Below, in pieces: positions 13,604 through 20,881 of a stretch of 25,358 nt of DNA. Each line of letters begins with the position of its first letter. The first letter of the stretch is position 1. The stretch spans positions 1 to 25,358 of the forward strand of contig DATKRG010000147.1 in assembly GCA_035532275.1 (NCBI GenBank). Direction: 5' to 3'. The notes beneath the pieces were generated by a model. It did not search any database. It saw only the letters and a list, made by a program, of their open reading frames with translations, and had not been told where the DNA came from. Source of the stretch: UBA9676 sp035532275 (GTDB taxonomy: Bacteria > Actinomycetota > Actinomycetes > Streptosporangiales > Streptosporangiaceae). Position numbers and translations under genes: made by a program.

Positions 13604-14874
13604 CGCTGACCGGCCCCGGCTCGCACGTGAACCTGGCCGCACGCCAGCTCGGCGCCGGCGTGGTCGCGGCCAGCGACGAGCTCTTCGGCGAGAAGGAGGA
13701 CCTGCTGCGGCCCGGGCCGCCCGGGCACAGGCCGCACACCTTCGGCCACAAGGGCCAGCTGGTGGATGGGTGGGAGACGCGGCGCCGCCGCGGGCCCGGC
13801 CAGGACTACGCGCTGATCCGGCTCGGCGCTCCCGGTGTCATCCGCGCCGTCGACGTGGACACCGCCCATTTCACCGGCAACTTCCCGGCCGAATGCTCGG
13901 TGGAAGCCTGCGCCGCCGAGGGCTACCCGTCACCCGATGAGCTGCTGGGCCCGGCGGCCGCGTGGGCGCAGATCGTGCCACGCAGCGCGCTGGCAGGCGA
14001 CTGCCAGAACAGTTTCGCGGTGACCGACCCCCGGCGGTTCACCCACGTGCGCCTGTCCATCTACCCCGACGGGGGCGTCGCCAGGCTGCGGGTGGCCGGC
14101 GAGATCGTGCCGGATCCGCGGCTGCTGGACGGGCTGCCGCTCGATCTGGTGGCGCTGGAGAACGGCGGCACGGTGGTGGCCGCCAGCGACCGCTTCTACT
14201 CGCCGCCCGAGAACATGATCGCCCCCGGCCGGGCGGCGGTGATGGGCGACGGCTGGGAGACGCGCCGGCGCCGGGACACCGGTCATGACTGGGTGCTGTT
14301 CCGGCTGGCCGAGACCGGGTACATCCGGCAGGCGGTGGTGGACACCTCGTGTTTCCTCGGCAATGCCCCGGCCACCGCCGGGCTGCGCGGCTGCGATGCG
14401 GGCGGGACCGGCCTGGGCGGGACCAGCCTGGACGGGACCAGCCAGCACGGGACCAGCCAGCACGGGACCAGCCAGCACGGGGCGGACTGGTCCGACCTGC
14501 TGCCGCAGACCCCGCTGCAGCCCGACACCAGGCACCGGTTCGGGGCCCGCCAGGCGCCCGAGCGCCCGGTCACCCACGTGCGGCTGGAGATCCATCCCGA
14601 CGGCGGGCTCGCGCGGCTGCGGCTGTTCGGGGTGCTCACACCCGGCGGCCGGGCCCGGCTTGGCCTGCGCTGGTTCGATCTGCTGCCTGCCGGGCAGGCG
14701 CACGCCGTGCTGGCCGCCGGCTGCGGCCTGCCCGGGCCGCTGGCCGAGGGCCTGGCCGGGCGGCGCCCCTACGAGCGGCCGGACCGCCTGCGGGCGCTGC
14801 TGTCCGGCGGGGAGCTAGCCGGCCTGGACGATGCCGCCGCCGGGCGGGTGCGCGGGCTGATCCTCGGCGGCTGA
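13600..14874 (+). CDS. alc: Allantoicase with C-terminal OHCU decarboxylase-like half-domain
   Basis: Allantoicase splits allantoate into ureidoglycolate and urea. The 424-residue protein has the two tandem allantoicase domains, about 20-170 and 190-348, each with the motif DGWETRRRR (57-65 and 217-225), and each ending in a THVRL-x-I-x-PDGG-x-ARLR strand. In the second domain a loop at 266-294 is expanded by five pentapeptide units encoded by a 15-bp tandem repeat. Residues about 356-424 form an extra C-terminal piece (LRWFDLLPAGQAHAVL ... GRRPY) that aligns with residues 6 to about 65 of the OHCU decarboxylase in this window. It ends where the catalytic His would be expected. ATG 13600 overlaps the allantoinase stop by four bases. 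The 3' end overlaps pucR by 60 bases tail to tail. Confidence 0.93.
   Translation: MTLTGPGSHVNLAARQLGAGVVAASDELFGEKEDLLRPGPPGHRPHTFGHKGQLVDGWETRRRRGPGQDYALIRLGAPGVIRAVDVDTAHFTGNFPAECSVEACAAEGYPSPDELLGPAAAWAQIVPRSALAGDCQNSFAVTDPRRFTHVRLSIYPDGGVARLRVAGEIVPDPRLLDGLPLDLVALENGGTVVAASDRFYSPPENMIAPGRAAVMGDGWETRRRRDTGHDWVLFRLAETGYIRQAVVDTSCFLGNAPATAGLRGCDAGGTGLGGTSLDGTSQHGTSQHGTSQHGADWSDLLPQTPLQPDTRHRFGARQAPERPVTHVRLEIHPDGGLARLRLFGVLTPGGRARLGLRWFDLLPAGQAHAVLAAGCGLPGPLAEGLAGRRPYERPDRLRALLSGGELAGLDDAAAGRVRGLILGG
14404..14478 (+). repeat. Five 15-bp tandem repeats inside the allantoicase gene
   Basis: Five consecutive 15-bp units start with GGGACC. The last three are identical (GGGACCAGCCAGCAC) and the first two are variants. 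They encode GT-x-x-x pentapeptides ending in GTSQH units, in frame, in a surface-loop position of the second allantoicase domain. Identical copies suggest recent slippage. Confidence 0.9.
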
Positions 14875-16569
14875 GCCCGCCAGCCGCAGCGCGATGAGGA
14901 ATGCGGCCTGGTCCGGCAGCGAGCGCAGGCTGGCGCCGGTCAGCTCCTCGATCCGGCGAACCCGGTACCTGAGCGAGTTGACGTGCACGAACATGGCTTC
15001 CGCCGCCTTGGTCCACGACCCGGAGCAGCGCAGGAACACCGCCAGGGTGGCGACCAGTTCGGTGCCGTGCTCGTGGTCGTAGTCCTGCAGCGGCGCCAGC
15101 AGCCTGGCGTGATAGGCACGGCGCGCCTCGGCGGGCACCATGGCGAGCAGCAGCTCGACCGAGCCGAGCTCGGCGCCGTCCACGATCCGCACCCCGCCGC
15201 CGAGCAGCGCCGCGATCCGCCCCGCCTGGCAGGCTTCCGCCACGGCGCGGCCCAGGCCTGCGGCCCAGCCGGCCATCGGCCCGGGCGCCGGGCTGGGTGC
15301 CGCAGCCCTGCTCACGCCGGCCGCGAGGTCCAGCCCGGGCACGTGCCCCAGCCCGGCGGCCAGGCTGGTGATCTGGCTCCTGACCGCGCTGCCGTCAGCG
15401 GTGATGGCCACCACGTCGTCCCCGCATACACCGGCCACCGACCCGGGCAGCAGGTCCTCCAGCACGGCCCGCGCCTGCTGCCGCGGGCCGGCGGTCTCCA
15501 CCGGGCCGGCCATGTCCGGCCGCGCGGCTGGCGGCCGCAGCGCGACGGCCACGTGCGGGTCGTCCGGGCAGAGGCCGCACGCGCGCGCCACGGCCGCGAT
15601 CTCGGCCGCGGCGCCCTCCTGGCCGCCGGGCCCGGCGGGACCAGGCGGCCAGGCCATGATCAGCCCGAGCAGCCCGTCGGCCGCCCGGCGGCGGGCCTGC
15701 TGGCCATCCTCGTGCCGGGCGCGGCACCGGGCGGCCAGCCCGGCCAGCTCGGCGGCGGCGGCCTGCCGCCCGGCATCCCAGCCGGTGTGTTCGCCGTCGA
15801 AGACCGCGAACCAGGCGGCCAGGCGCTGGCCCGGCGAGCCCGGGACCCCCGCCTGCCCCGGCCGGGCCGCGTCGGCGACGAGCGAGAAGGGCCTGCCGCC
15901 GCAGCTCACGGTGGCGAGCAGGCGCGGCGCCGCCAGGCAGGCAGCGGCCAGCTCCTGCCGCAGCGCCACCGCCAGGGCCGGATGCGCGCCGGCCACGAGC
16001 CGCCCGGTCGCGGACAGCACCCAGCCCACGATCCCGAGCTCCGCGTCCGCCATCGCGAACAGGCGATCCAGCTCGTCCGCGGGCTCGCGGCCGGCCGCGC
16101 TCACCTCGGCGGCAAGCAGCCGGAACCGGGCCAGGGCGGGGTCAGGCCCCTCCTCCCGCAGGCGCGCCCGCAGCACCTGCTCGGTGATCGCCGCGAACGA
16201 CACGTCGACCGGGACCTCCAGCAGCGGGAGCCGGTGACGGCGGCAGGCCTCGACCAGATCGGGCGGGACGGACCCGAGGACGGCGTCCCCGGCCGCCAGC
16301 GCGGCCACCCCGGCGGCCGCCAGCGCGGCGACGAAGACCGCGGAGTCTTCCGGCCCCCGCCGCCACATCAGGCCGGTCAGGATGATCTCGCCGCCGGTCA
16401 GGTACCGGCGCGGGTCGAGCAGGTCGGTGGTGAACACCCCGGTCACCGGCCGCTCCAGGGCATCGGCACCGGTCAGCACCCGCAGGCGCAGTTGCGGCGA
16501 CTCCGCCAGGGCACGCAGCAGCACTGCTGCCTCCTCACGCTCCGGCTGCCCCGCCCGGCGCCCCGTCAT
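14815..16569 (-). CDS. pucR: PucR-family transcriptional regulator of purine catabolism
   Basis: The 584-residue protein has an N-terminal PucR ligand-sensing domain (about 16-140: LRLRVLTGADALERPV ... GGEIILTG), a middle region like the GGDEF-derived domain of CdaR/PucR regulators (about 330-470), and a C-terminal helix-turn-helix (about 503-560: LVATLAVFLRCSGSWTKAA ... HVNSLRYRVRRIEELTG), the classic PucR/CdaR DNA-binding signature. It lies between the allantoin and xanthine dehydrogenase operons, so it most likely senses a purine or allantoin intermediate and controls both. Activation or repression cannot be told. ATG 16569 fits the family start but lacks a strong ribosome binding site. 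The open frame continues upstream only as antisense to the xanthine dehydrogenase gene. Its last 60 bases overlap the allantoicase gene on the other strand. Confidence 0.92.
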   Translation of the reverse strand: MTGRRAGQPEREEAAVLLRALAESPQLRLRVLTGADALERPVTGVFTTDLLDPRRYLTGGEIILTGLMWRRGPEDSAVFVAALAAAGVAALAAGDAVLGSVPPDLVEACRRHRLPLLEVPVDVSFAAITEQVLRARLREEGPDPALARFRLLAAEVSAAGREPADELDRLFAMADAELGIVGWVLSATGRLVAGAHPALAVALRQELAAACLAAPRLLATVSCGGRPFSLVADAARPGQAGVPGSPGQRLAAWFAVFDGEHTGWDAGRQAAAAELAGLAARCRARHEDGQQARRRAADGLLGLIMAWPPGPAGPGGQEGAAAEIAAVARACGLCPDDPHVAVALRPPAARPDMAGPVETAGPRQQARAVLEDLLPGSVAGVCGDDVVAITADGSAVRSQITSLAAGLGHVPGLDLAAGVSRAAAPSPAPGPMAGWAAGLGRAVAEACQAGRIAALLGGGVRIVDGAELGSVELLLAMVPAEARRAYHARLLAPLQDYDHEHGTELVATLAVFLRCSGSWTKAAEAMFVHVNSLRYRVRRIEELTGASLRSLPDQAAFLIALRLAGSAAEDQPAHPPGGGIVQAG

Positions 16570-16597
16570 GGGTCCGCCACGGCGGCGGCTGATGAGC

Positions 16598-16709
16598 GCT
16601 GGCGGGCCAGCCACGAGACTTCCGTTCAGCGTAAGCCGGGGTTTGGAGGAAACCACAAACGGCCTGCGGCTCACGGGCGCCGATTTGGCGTTTCTGTCCC
16701 TGGCCAGGG
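16598..16709. promoter_or_regulatory. Divergent pucR / xanthine dehydrogenase control region with three palindromes
   Basis: The 166-base spacer holds three symmetrical elements: GCTGGCGGGCCAGC (16598-16611), GGTTTGGAGGAAACC (16641-16655) and the perfect 12-bp CCCTGGCCAGGG (16698-16709). The first and third share TGGC/GCCA half-sites and flank the two start codons at about 27-29 bases. This would suit autoregulation of pucR together with control of the xanthine dehydrogenase operon. Clear -10/-35 hexamers were not found. In GC-rich DNA short G/C palindromes arise by chance, so only the AT-containing middle element stands out in composition. Confidence 0.4.
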
Positions 16710-16735
16710 GTGCGGGCGGCGGCTGTACTTCCGTC

Positions 16736-17617
16736 ATGGAGTTCTTCCGGCCCACGACCTGGCCGGATGCGCTCGCCGTCAAGGCTGCCCACCCCGGCGC
16801 GCTGGCCCTGGCCGGGGGCACCGACGTGATGGTCGCCATCAACTTCGGCCGGGTGCGGCCGCCCGCGCTACTCGACCTCACGGGGATCGCCGGCCTGGCC
16901 GAATGGTCGTCCGGCGGGGGCGCCATCCGGCTGGGCGCTGGCGTGCCGTACGCCCGGGTGATCGGCGAACTCGGCAGCCAGCTGCCGGGCCTCGCGCTCG
17001 CGTCCCGCACCGTCGGCTCGCCGCAGATCCGCAACCGGGGCACGGTCGGCGGCAACCTCGGCTCGGCGTCCCCAGCCGGCGACGCGCACCCGCCGCTGCT
17101 CGCGTGTGACGCCGTGGTCGAAGTGGAGTCGCTGCGGGGAACCCGGCGGATTCCCATCCGGCAGTTCTACACCGGGGTGAAACGCTCGGCGCTGGACCCC
17201 GACGAGCTGATCGCCGCGGTCCATGTCCCGGTGGCCCGCGGGCCGCAGCAGTTCGCCAAGGTGGGCGTGCGGAACGCGATGGTCATCGCGGTCGCCTCCT
17301 TCGCGGTCGCGCTGCACCCCGAGCAGGGCCGGGTGGGCACCGGCGTCGGTTCGGCCGCGCCCACCCCCCGGCCGGCGGCCGAAGCGGAGGACTTCATCGC
17401 CGCCGAACTGGCCGGGCGCGGGCTGTGGCATTCGCGCGCGGCACTCCCCGATTCCGCCTTGCGGCGGTTCGGCGACCTGGTGGCGCGGGCGGCGGAACCG
17501 ATCGACGACGTGCGGGGCACCGCCGCCTACCGGCGGCACAGCCTCGCCGTGCTGGCCAGGCGCACCCTGGCCTGGGCCTGGCGGTCCTACCAGGAGGAGC
17601 ATCGGCAATGCGCGTGA
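16736..17617 (+). CDS. Xanthine dehydrogenase, FAD-binding subunit
   Basis: This 293-residue subunit carries the FAD that passes electrons from the iron-sulphur centres to NAD. It has the FAD-binding motifs LAGGTDVMV (29-37) and TVGSPQIRNRGTVGGNL (about 90-106), the pattern of CO dehydrogenase/xanthine dehydrogenase medium subunits, followed by the C-terminal domain (about 180-290). The ATG at 16736 gives the family start MEFFRPTTWPDAL. No ribosome binding site is visible, so a leaderless or weakly led mRNA is possible. Its stop overlaps the small-subunit start by ten bases. Equivalent genes are called xdhB in E. coli and pucC in Bacillus. Confidence 0.94.
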   Translation: MEFFRPTTWPDALAVKAAHPGALALAGGTDVMVAINFGRVRPPALLDLTGIAGLAEWSSGGGAIRLGAGVPYARVIGELGSQLPGLALASRTVGSPQIRNRGTVGGNLGSASPAGDAHPPLLACDAVVEVESLRGTRRIPIRQFYTGVKRSALDPDELIAAVHVPVARGPQQFAKVGVRNAMVIAVASFAVALHPEQGRVGTGVGSAAPTPRPAAEAEDFIAAELAGRGLWHSRAALPDSALRRFGDLVARAAEPIDDVRGTAAYRRHSLAVLARRTLAWAWRSYQEEHRQCA

Positions 17618-18093
17618 CCTGCACGGTCAACGGCTCGCCCGCGACCGCCGACGACGTGTGGGAGGGCGAGTCGCTGCTGTACGTGCTCCGCGAGCGGCTC
17701 GGCCTGCCGGGCTCCAAGAACGCCTGCGAGCAGGGAGAGTGCGGGTCCTGCACGGTCTACCTCGATGACGTGATCGTCTGTGCCTGTCTGGTCGCCGCCG
17801 GCCAGGCCGCGGGGCGCAGCGTGCGCACGGTGGAAGGGATCGGCGCGGCAGGAAGCCTGGACCAGGTGCAGCAGGCTTTCCTGGACGCCGGCGCGGTGCA
17901 GTGCGGGTTCTGCACGCCGGGGCTGATCGTGGCCGCCGACGACCTGCTGCGGCGTGTCCCGCACCCGGCGGACCCGCAGATCCGCGAGGCGCTCGCCGGC
18001 AACCTGTGCCGCTGCACCGGGTACGAGACGATCCTCGACGCCGTGCGGCTGGCGGCGGCACGCCGGGCGGGGGCGGTGCCCGGTGAGCACTGA
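17608..18093 (+). CDS. Xanthine dehydrogenase, [2Fe-2S] subunit
   Basis: The 161-residue small subunit binds two [2Fe-2S] clusters. The N-terminal ferredoxin-like domain has Cys40, Cys45, Cys48 and Cys60 (NACEQGECGSC ... CAC). The C-terminal helical domain has Cys99, Cys102, Cys134 and Cys136 (QCGFCTPG and LCRCTGYE). All eight ligands are present. ATG 17608 has AGGAGG about ten bases upstream, inside the end of the FAD-subunit gene, indicating coupled translation. The stop lies 11 bases inside the next gene. The gene order FAD, Fe-S, Mo subunit is common for three-gene bacterial xanthine dehydrogenases (E. coli xdhC, Bacillus pucE equivalents). Confidence 0.96.
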   Translation: MRVTCTVNGSPATADDVWEGESLLYVLRERLGLPGSKNACEQGECGSCTVYLDDVIVCACLVAAGQAAGRSVRTVEGIGAAGSLDQVQQAFLDAGAVQCGFCTPGLIVAADDLLRRVPHPADPQIREALAGNLCRCTGYETILDAVRLAAARRAGAVPGEH

Positions 18094-20449
18094 CGCGCCC
18101 GGCCGCGCTTCCCCGGCCGTCCTGACCGCGCCGGTGGAGGCGGGCGTGGGCGCGAGCGCCGCGCGCCCGGACGGCACACTCAAGGTGACCGGGGAGTTCG
18201 CGTTCTCCTCCGACCTGTGGATGGCCGGCATGCTGTGGGGCGCGACTGTGCGCAGCCCGCATCCGCGGGCCTGTATCCGGGCGGTCGGCGTCGCCGCGGC
18301 ACTGCGCCTGCCCGGGGTCGCCGCCGTGCTCACCCACGACGACGTGCCCGGCCGCAAGACCTTCGGCCTGGAGGCCGCCGACCAGCCGGTCCTGGCCGCC
18401 GATGAGGTCCGCTACCAGGGTGAGCCGGTCGTGATCGTCGCCGCCGATCACCCCGAAACCGCCCGCCGCGCGGCAGCCGCGGTCACGGTGGACTACGAGG
18501 TGCTCAGCCCGGTGACCGGCGCGGAAGACGCGCTGGCGCCCGGCGCGGCGCTGGTGCACCCGGCCGGCAACCTGGTCCGGCACGTGCGGATCCGGCGGGG
18601 AGACCCGGCCGCGCCGGCCAGCGTCGTGGTTCGCGGCAGCTACCAGGTCGGCATGCAGGACCAGGCGTTCCTCGGCCCGGAATCCGGGCTGGCGGTGCCC
18701 GCCGAGGACGGCGGCATCGAGCTGTACGTGGCCACCCAGTGGCTGCACGTCGACCAGGCCCAGGTCGCCGCCAGCCTGGGCCTGCCGCCGGAGAAGGTGC
18801 GGATCACCCTGGCGGGTGTGGGCGGCGCGTTCGGCGCCCGCGAGGACCTGTCCATGCAGATCCACGCCTGCCTGCTGGCGCTGCGCACCGGCCGCCCGGT
18901 GAAGATGGTCTACTCGCGCGAGGAGTCCTTCTTCGGGCACGTCCACCGCCACCCGGCGACCCTGCACTACGAGCACCGGGCGGCGGCTGACGGCACGCTG
19001 GTGTCCGTCACCGCGCGCATCTACCTCGACGGCGGCGCCTATACGTCCAGCTCGCCCGCGGTCGCGGCGAACGCTGCGACGCTCGGAGCCGGCCCTTATC
19101 AGGTGCCGAACGTCTGCGTAGACAGCTACGCCGTCTTCACCAACAACCCGCCGTGCGGGGCGATGCGCGGGTTCGGCGCCGTCCAGGCGTGCTTCGCCTA
19201 CGAGTCCCAGATGGACGAGCTGGCGCGGCGCCTGGGCATGGATCCGGTCCAGATCCGCGTCGCCAACGCGATGACCCAGGGCTCGGTCATGCCCACCGGC
19301 CAGGTTGTGGACTCGGCGGCGCCGGTCGCCGAACTGCTCCGCCGCGTGTCCAGTGCCCCCCTGCCACCGGGGCCAGGGCGGGCCGCCACACCGGATCCGC
19401 GTGAGCTGCCCGGCGGGGTGTCCAACACCACCCACGGGGAAGGCGTGGTGCGTGGCGTCGGCTACGGCGTCGGCATCAAGAACGTCGGGTTCTCCGAGGG
19501 TTTCGACGACTACTCCACGGCCCGGGTCCGGCTGGCGGCGATCGCGGGCGAGCCGGCGGTCACGGTGCAGACGGCGGCCGCGGAGGTCGGCCAGGGGCTG
19601 GTCACCGTCCAGGCCCAGATCGCCAGGACCGAGCTGGGCGTGGAGAAGGTCGCCATCAGGCCCGCCGACACGACGGTGGGGAGCGCTGGCTCGTCATCGG
19701 CCTCCCGCCAGACCTACGTCACCGGCGGCGCCGTGCGGGCGGCCTGCGCCGCCGTGCGCGACGCGGTGCTGGCGCGGGCGGCCGCCCGCTACGGTGTGCC
19801 GCCCGGTGGCCTGTCGCTGTCCGGCGGCAAGGTCGTGTCGCAGGCCGCCGGCGTGCTCGTGGACCTGGCGGCACTGCTCGGCGACGAGGCGATCGAACAG
19901 ACCGTCACCTGGCGGCACCGGCCCACGTCCGCACTGGACCCGCGGACCGGCCAGGGCAGCGCGCACGTCCAGTACGCGTTCGCGGCGCACCGCGCCGTGG
20001 TCGATGTGGACACCGAGCTCGGCCTGGTCAAGGTGGTGGAGATCACCACCGCCCAGGACGTCGGGAAGGCGATGAACCCGCTCGCGCTGGCGGGCCAGAT
20101 CCACGGCGGCACGGCGCAGGGCCTCGGCCTGGCGCTGATGGAGGAGATCCAGGTGACCGGCGGGACGGTCCGCAACCCGTCTTTCACCGACTACCTGATC
20201 CCCACGATCGGTGACATGCCGCCGATGCGGCTGGACATCCTCGAGCTCGCCGACCCGCATGCCCCGTACGGGCTGCGCGGCGCCGGCGAGCCGCCGGCGA
20301 TCTCGGCCACCCCGGCGATCGTGGCGGCGGTGCGCGCGGCGACCGGGAAGCCGCTGCGGCGGGTGCCGGTCCGGCCGGACGACATCGTGGGCCTGACTCC
20401 GGGCGGGACGGAAGGAGACCCTGGTGGCGCTGATGTTCCTCACCGGTGA
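18083..20449 (+). CDS. Xanthine dehydrogenase, molybdopterin-binding subunit
   Basis: The 788-residue catalytic subunit hydroxylates hypoxanthine and xanthine to urate. The molybdenum-site motifs are present: GGAFGARED (247-255), MRGFGAVQ (361-368), a Gly/Ser-rich loop GSAGSSSASRQT (533-544) and RGAGEPPAI (732-740) with the catalytic base Glu736. Glu254 corresponds to bovine Glu802. By eye, the bovine Arg880 position falls on Asn330 here, so the substrate-orienting arginine may be missing, as in some bacterial branches. GTG 18083 overlaps the Fe-S gene by 11 bases and is preceded by a G-rich stretch (GGGGGCGG). At 788 residues it is of normal size. No XdhC-type cofactor-insertion gene follows. 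The stop lies 26 bases inside the next gene. Confidence 0.94.
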   Translation: MSTDAPGRASPAVLTAPVEAGVGASAARPDGTLKVTGEFAFSSDLWMAGMLWGATVRSPHPRACIRAVGVAAALRLPGVAAVLTHDDVPGRKTFGLEAADQPVLAADEVRYQGEPVVIVAADHPETARRAAAAVTVDYEVLSPVTGAEDALAPGAALVHPAGNLVRHVRIRRGDPAAPASVVVRGSYQVGMQDQAFLGPESGLAVPAEDGGIELYVATQWLHVDQAQVAASLGLPPEKVRITLAGVGGAFGAREDLSMQIHACLLALRTGRPVKMVYSREESFFGHVHRHPATLHYEHRAAADGTLVSVTARIYLDGGAYTSSSPAVAANAATLGAGPYQVPNVCVDSYAVFTNNPPCGAMRGFGAVQACFAYESQMDELARRLGMDPVQIRVANAMTQGSVMPTGQVVDSAAPVAELLRRVSSAPLPPGPGRAATPDPRELPGGVSNTTHGEGVVRGVGYGVGIKNVGFSEGFDDYSTARVRLAAIAGEPAVTVQTAAAEVGQGLVTVQAQIARTELGVEKVAIRPADTTVGSAGSSSASRQTYVTGGAVRAACAAVRDAVLARAAARYGVPPGGLSLSGGKVVSQAAGVLVDLAALLGDEAIEQTVTWRHRPTSALDPRTGQGSAHVQYAFAAHRAVVDVDTELGLVKVVEITTAQDVGKAMNPLALAGQIHGGTAQGLGLALMEEIQVTGGTVRNPSFTDYLIPTIGDMPPMRLDILELADPHAPYGLRGAGEPPAISATPAIVAAVRAATGKPLRRVPVRPDDIVGLTPGGTEGDPGGADVPHR

Positions 20450-20843
20450 CGGGATGCGGGGCGGCCGGCTGCACGGGCACATCGCGGGCGCGGAGCTGAT
20501 CGGTGAGCGGCGCACGCTGCCCCGGTACCGGCTCTACAGCATCCGGGACGAGTTCCCCGCGCTCTGCCCGGTCGGCGGCGGCGGGCAGCCGATCCTGGGG
20601 GAGCTGTACGACGTGCCGATGAGCCAGCTGCATGACCTGCTCGGCAGCGAGCCGCCCGAACTCGAGCTGTCGGTCGTGGTGCTCGCCCCGGGGGAGCCCG
20701 CGCCCGGCGGGCCGGCGGGCGGGCAGGCTGGGGCGGGCGATCTGTCGTTCGGCATGATCTTGCGGCGCGGTGAGCGCGAGCACAGTGTGCACGCCGACAT
20801 CACCCGTTACGGAGGGTGGCGGGCCTACCGCGAATCGCGCTGA
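20424..20843 (+). CDS. Stand-alone allophanate hydrolase C-terminal-like protein (gamma-glutamylcyclotransferase fold)
   Basis: This 139-residue protein opens with MALMFLTGDGMRGG, followed by RYRLYSIRDEFPAL (about 36-49), GELYDVP (59-65) and a C-terminal YGGWRAYR. The pattern is that of the C-terminal domain of allophanate hydrolases, a gamma-glutamylcyclotransferase-like fold, here without the amidase domain. In full-length enzymes this domain completes allophanate breakdown. Alone its reaction is unknown, though a role in the urea/ureide end of purine breakdown or in xanthine dehydrogenase function would fit. GTG 20424 has GGAAGGAG six bases upstream and overlaps the xanthine dehydrogenase stop by 26 bases, so it is the last gene of that operon. 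A hairpin follows. Confidence 0.8.
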   Translation: MALMFLTGDGMRGGRLHGHIAGAELIGERRTLPRYRLYSIRDEFPALCPVGGGGQPILGELYDVPMSQLHDLLGSEPPELELSVVVLAPGEPAPGGPAGGQAGAGDLSFGMILRRGEREHSVHADITRYGGWRAYRESR

Positions 20844-20848
20844 GAGCC

Positions 20849-20864
20849 GGGGGCCGGTGCCCCC
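20849..20864. terminator. Hairpin between convergent genes
   Basis: GGGGGC (20849-20854) and GCCCCC (20859-20864) enclose a CGGT tetraloop in the 38-base gap between the end of the xanthine dehydrogenase operon (20843) and the minus-strand stop (20882). It could terminate both transcripts. The stem is short but pure G-C. Confidence 0.5.
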
Positions 20865-20881
20865 TGCGCCAGTGCCTGTGC

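Noticed and set aside
14983..16735. A long plus-strand open frame antisense to pucR
   Set aside because: It has no recognisable domain; the minus strand shows both PucR signature domains.
17425..17607. Upstream extension of the xanthine dehydrogenase Fe-S subunit
   Set aside because: It is Arg/Pro/Gly-rich and overlaps the FAD subunit in another frame. ATG 17608 has its own AGGAGG and begins the ferredoxin fold.
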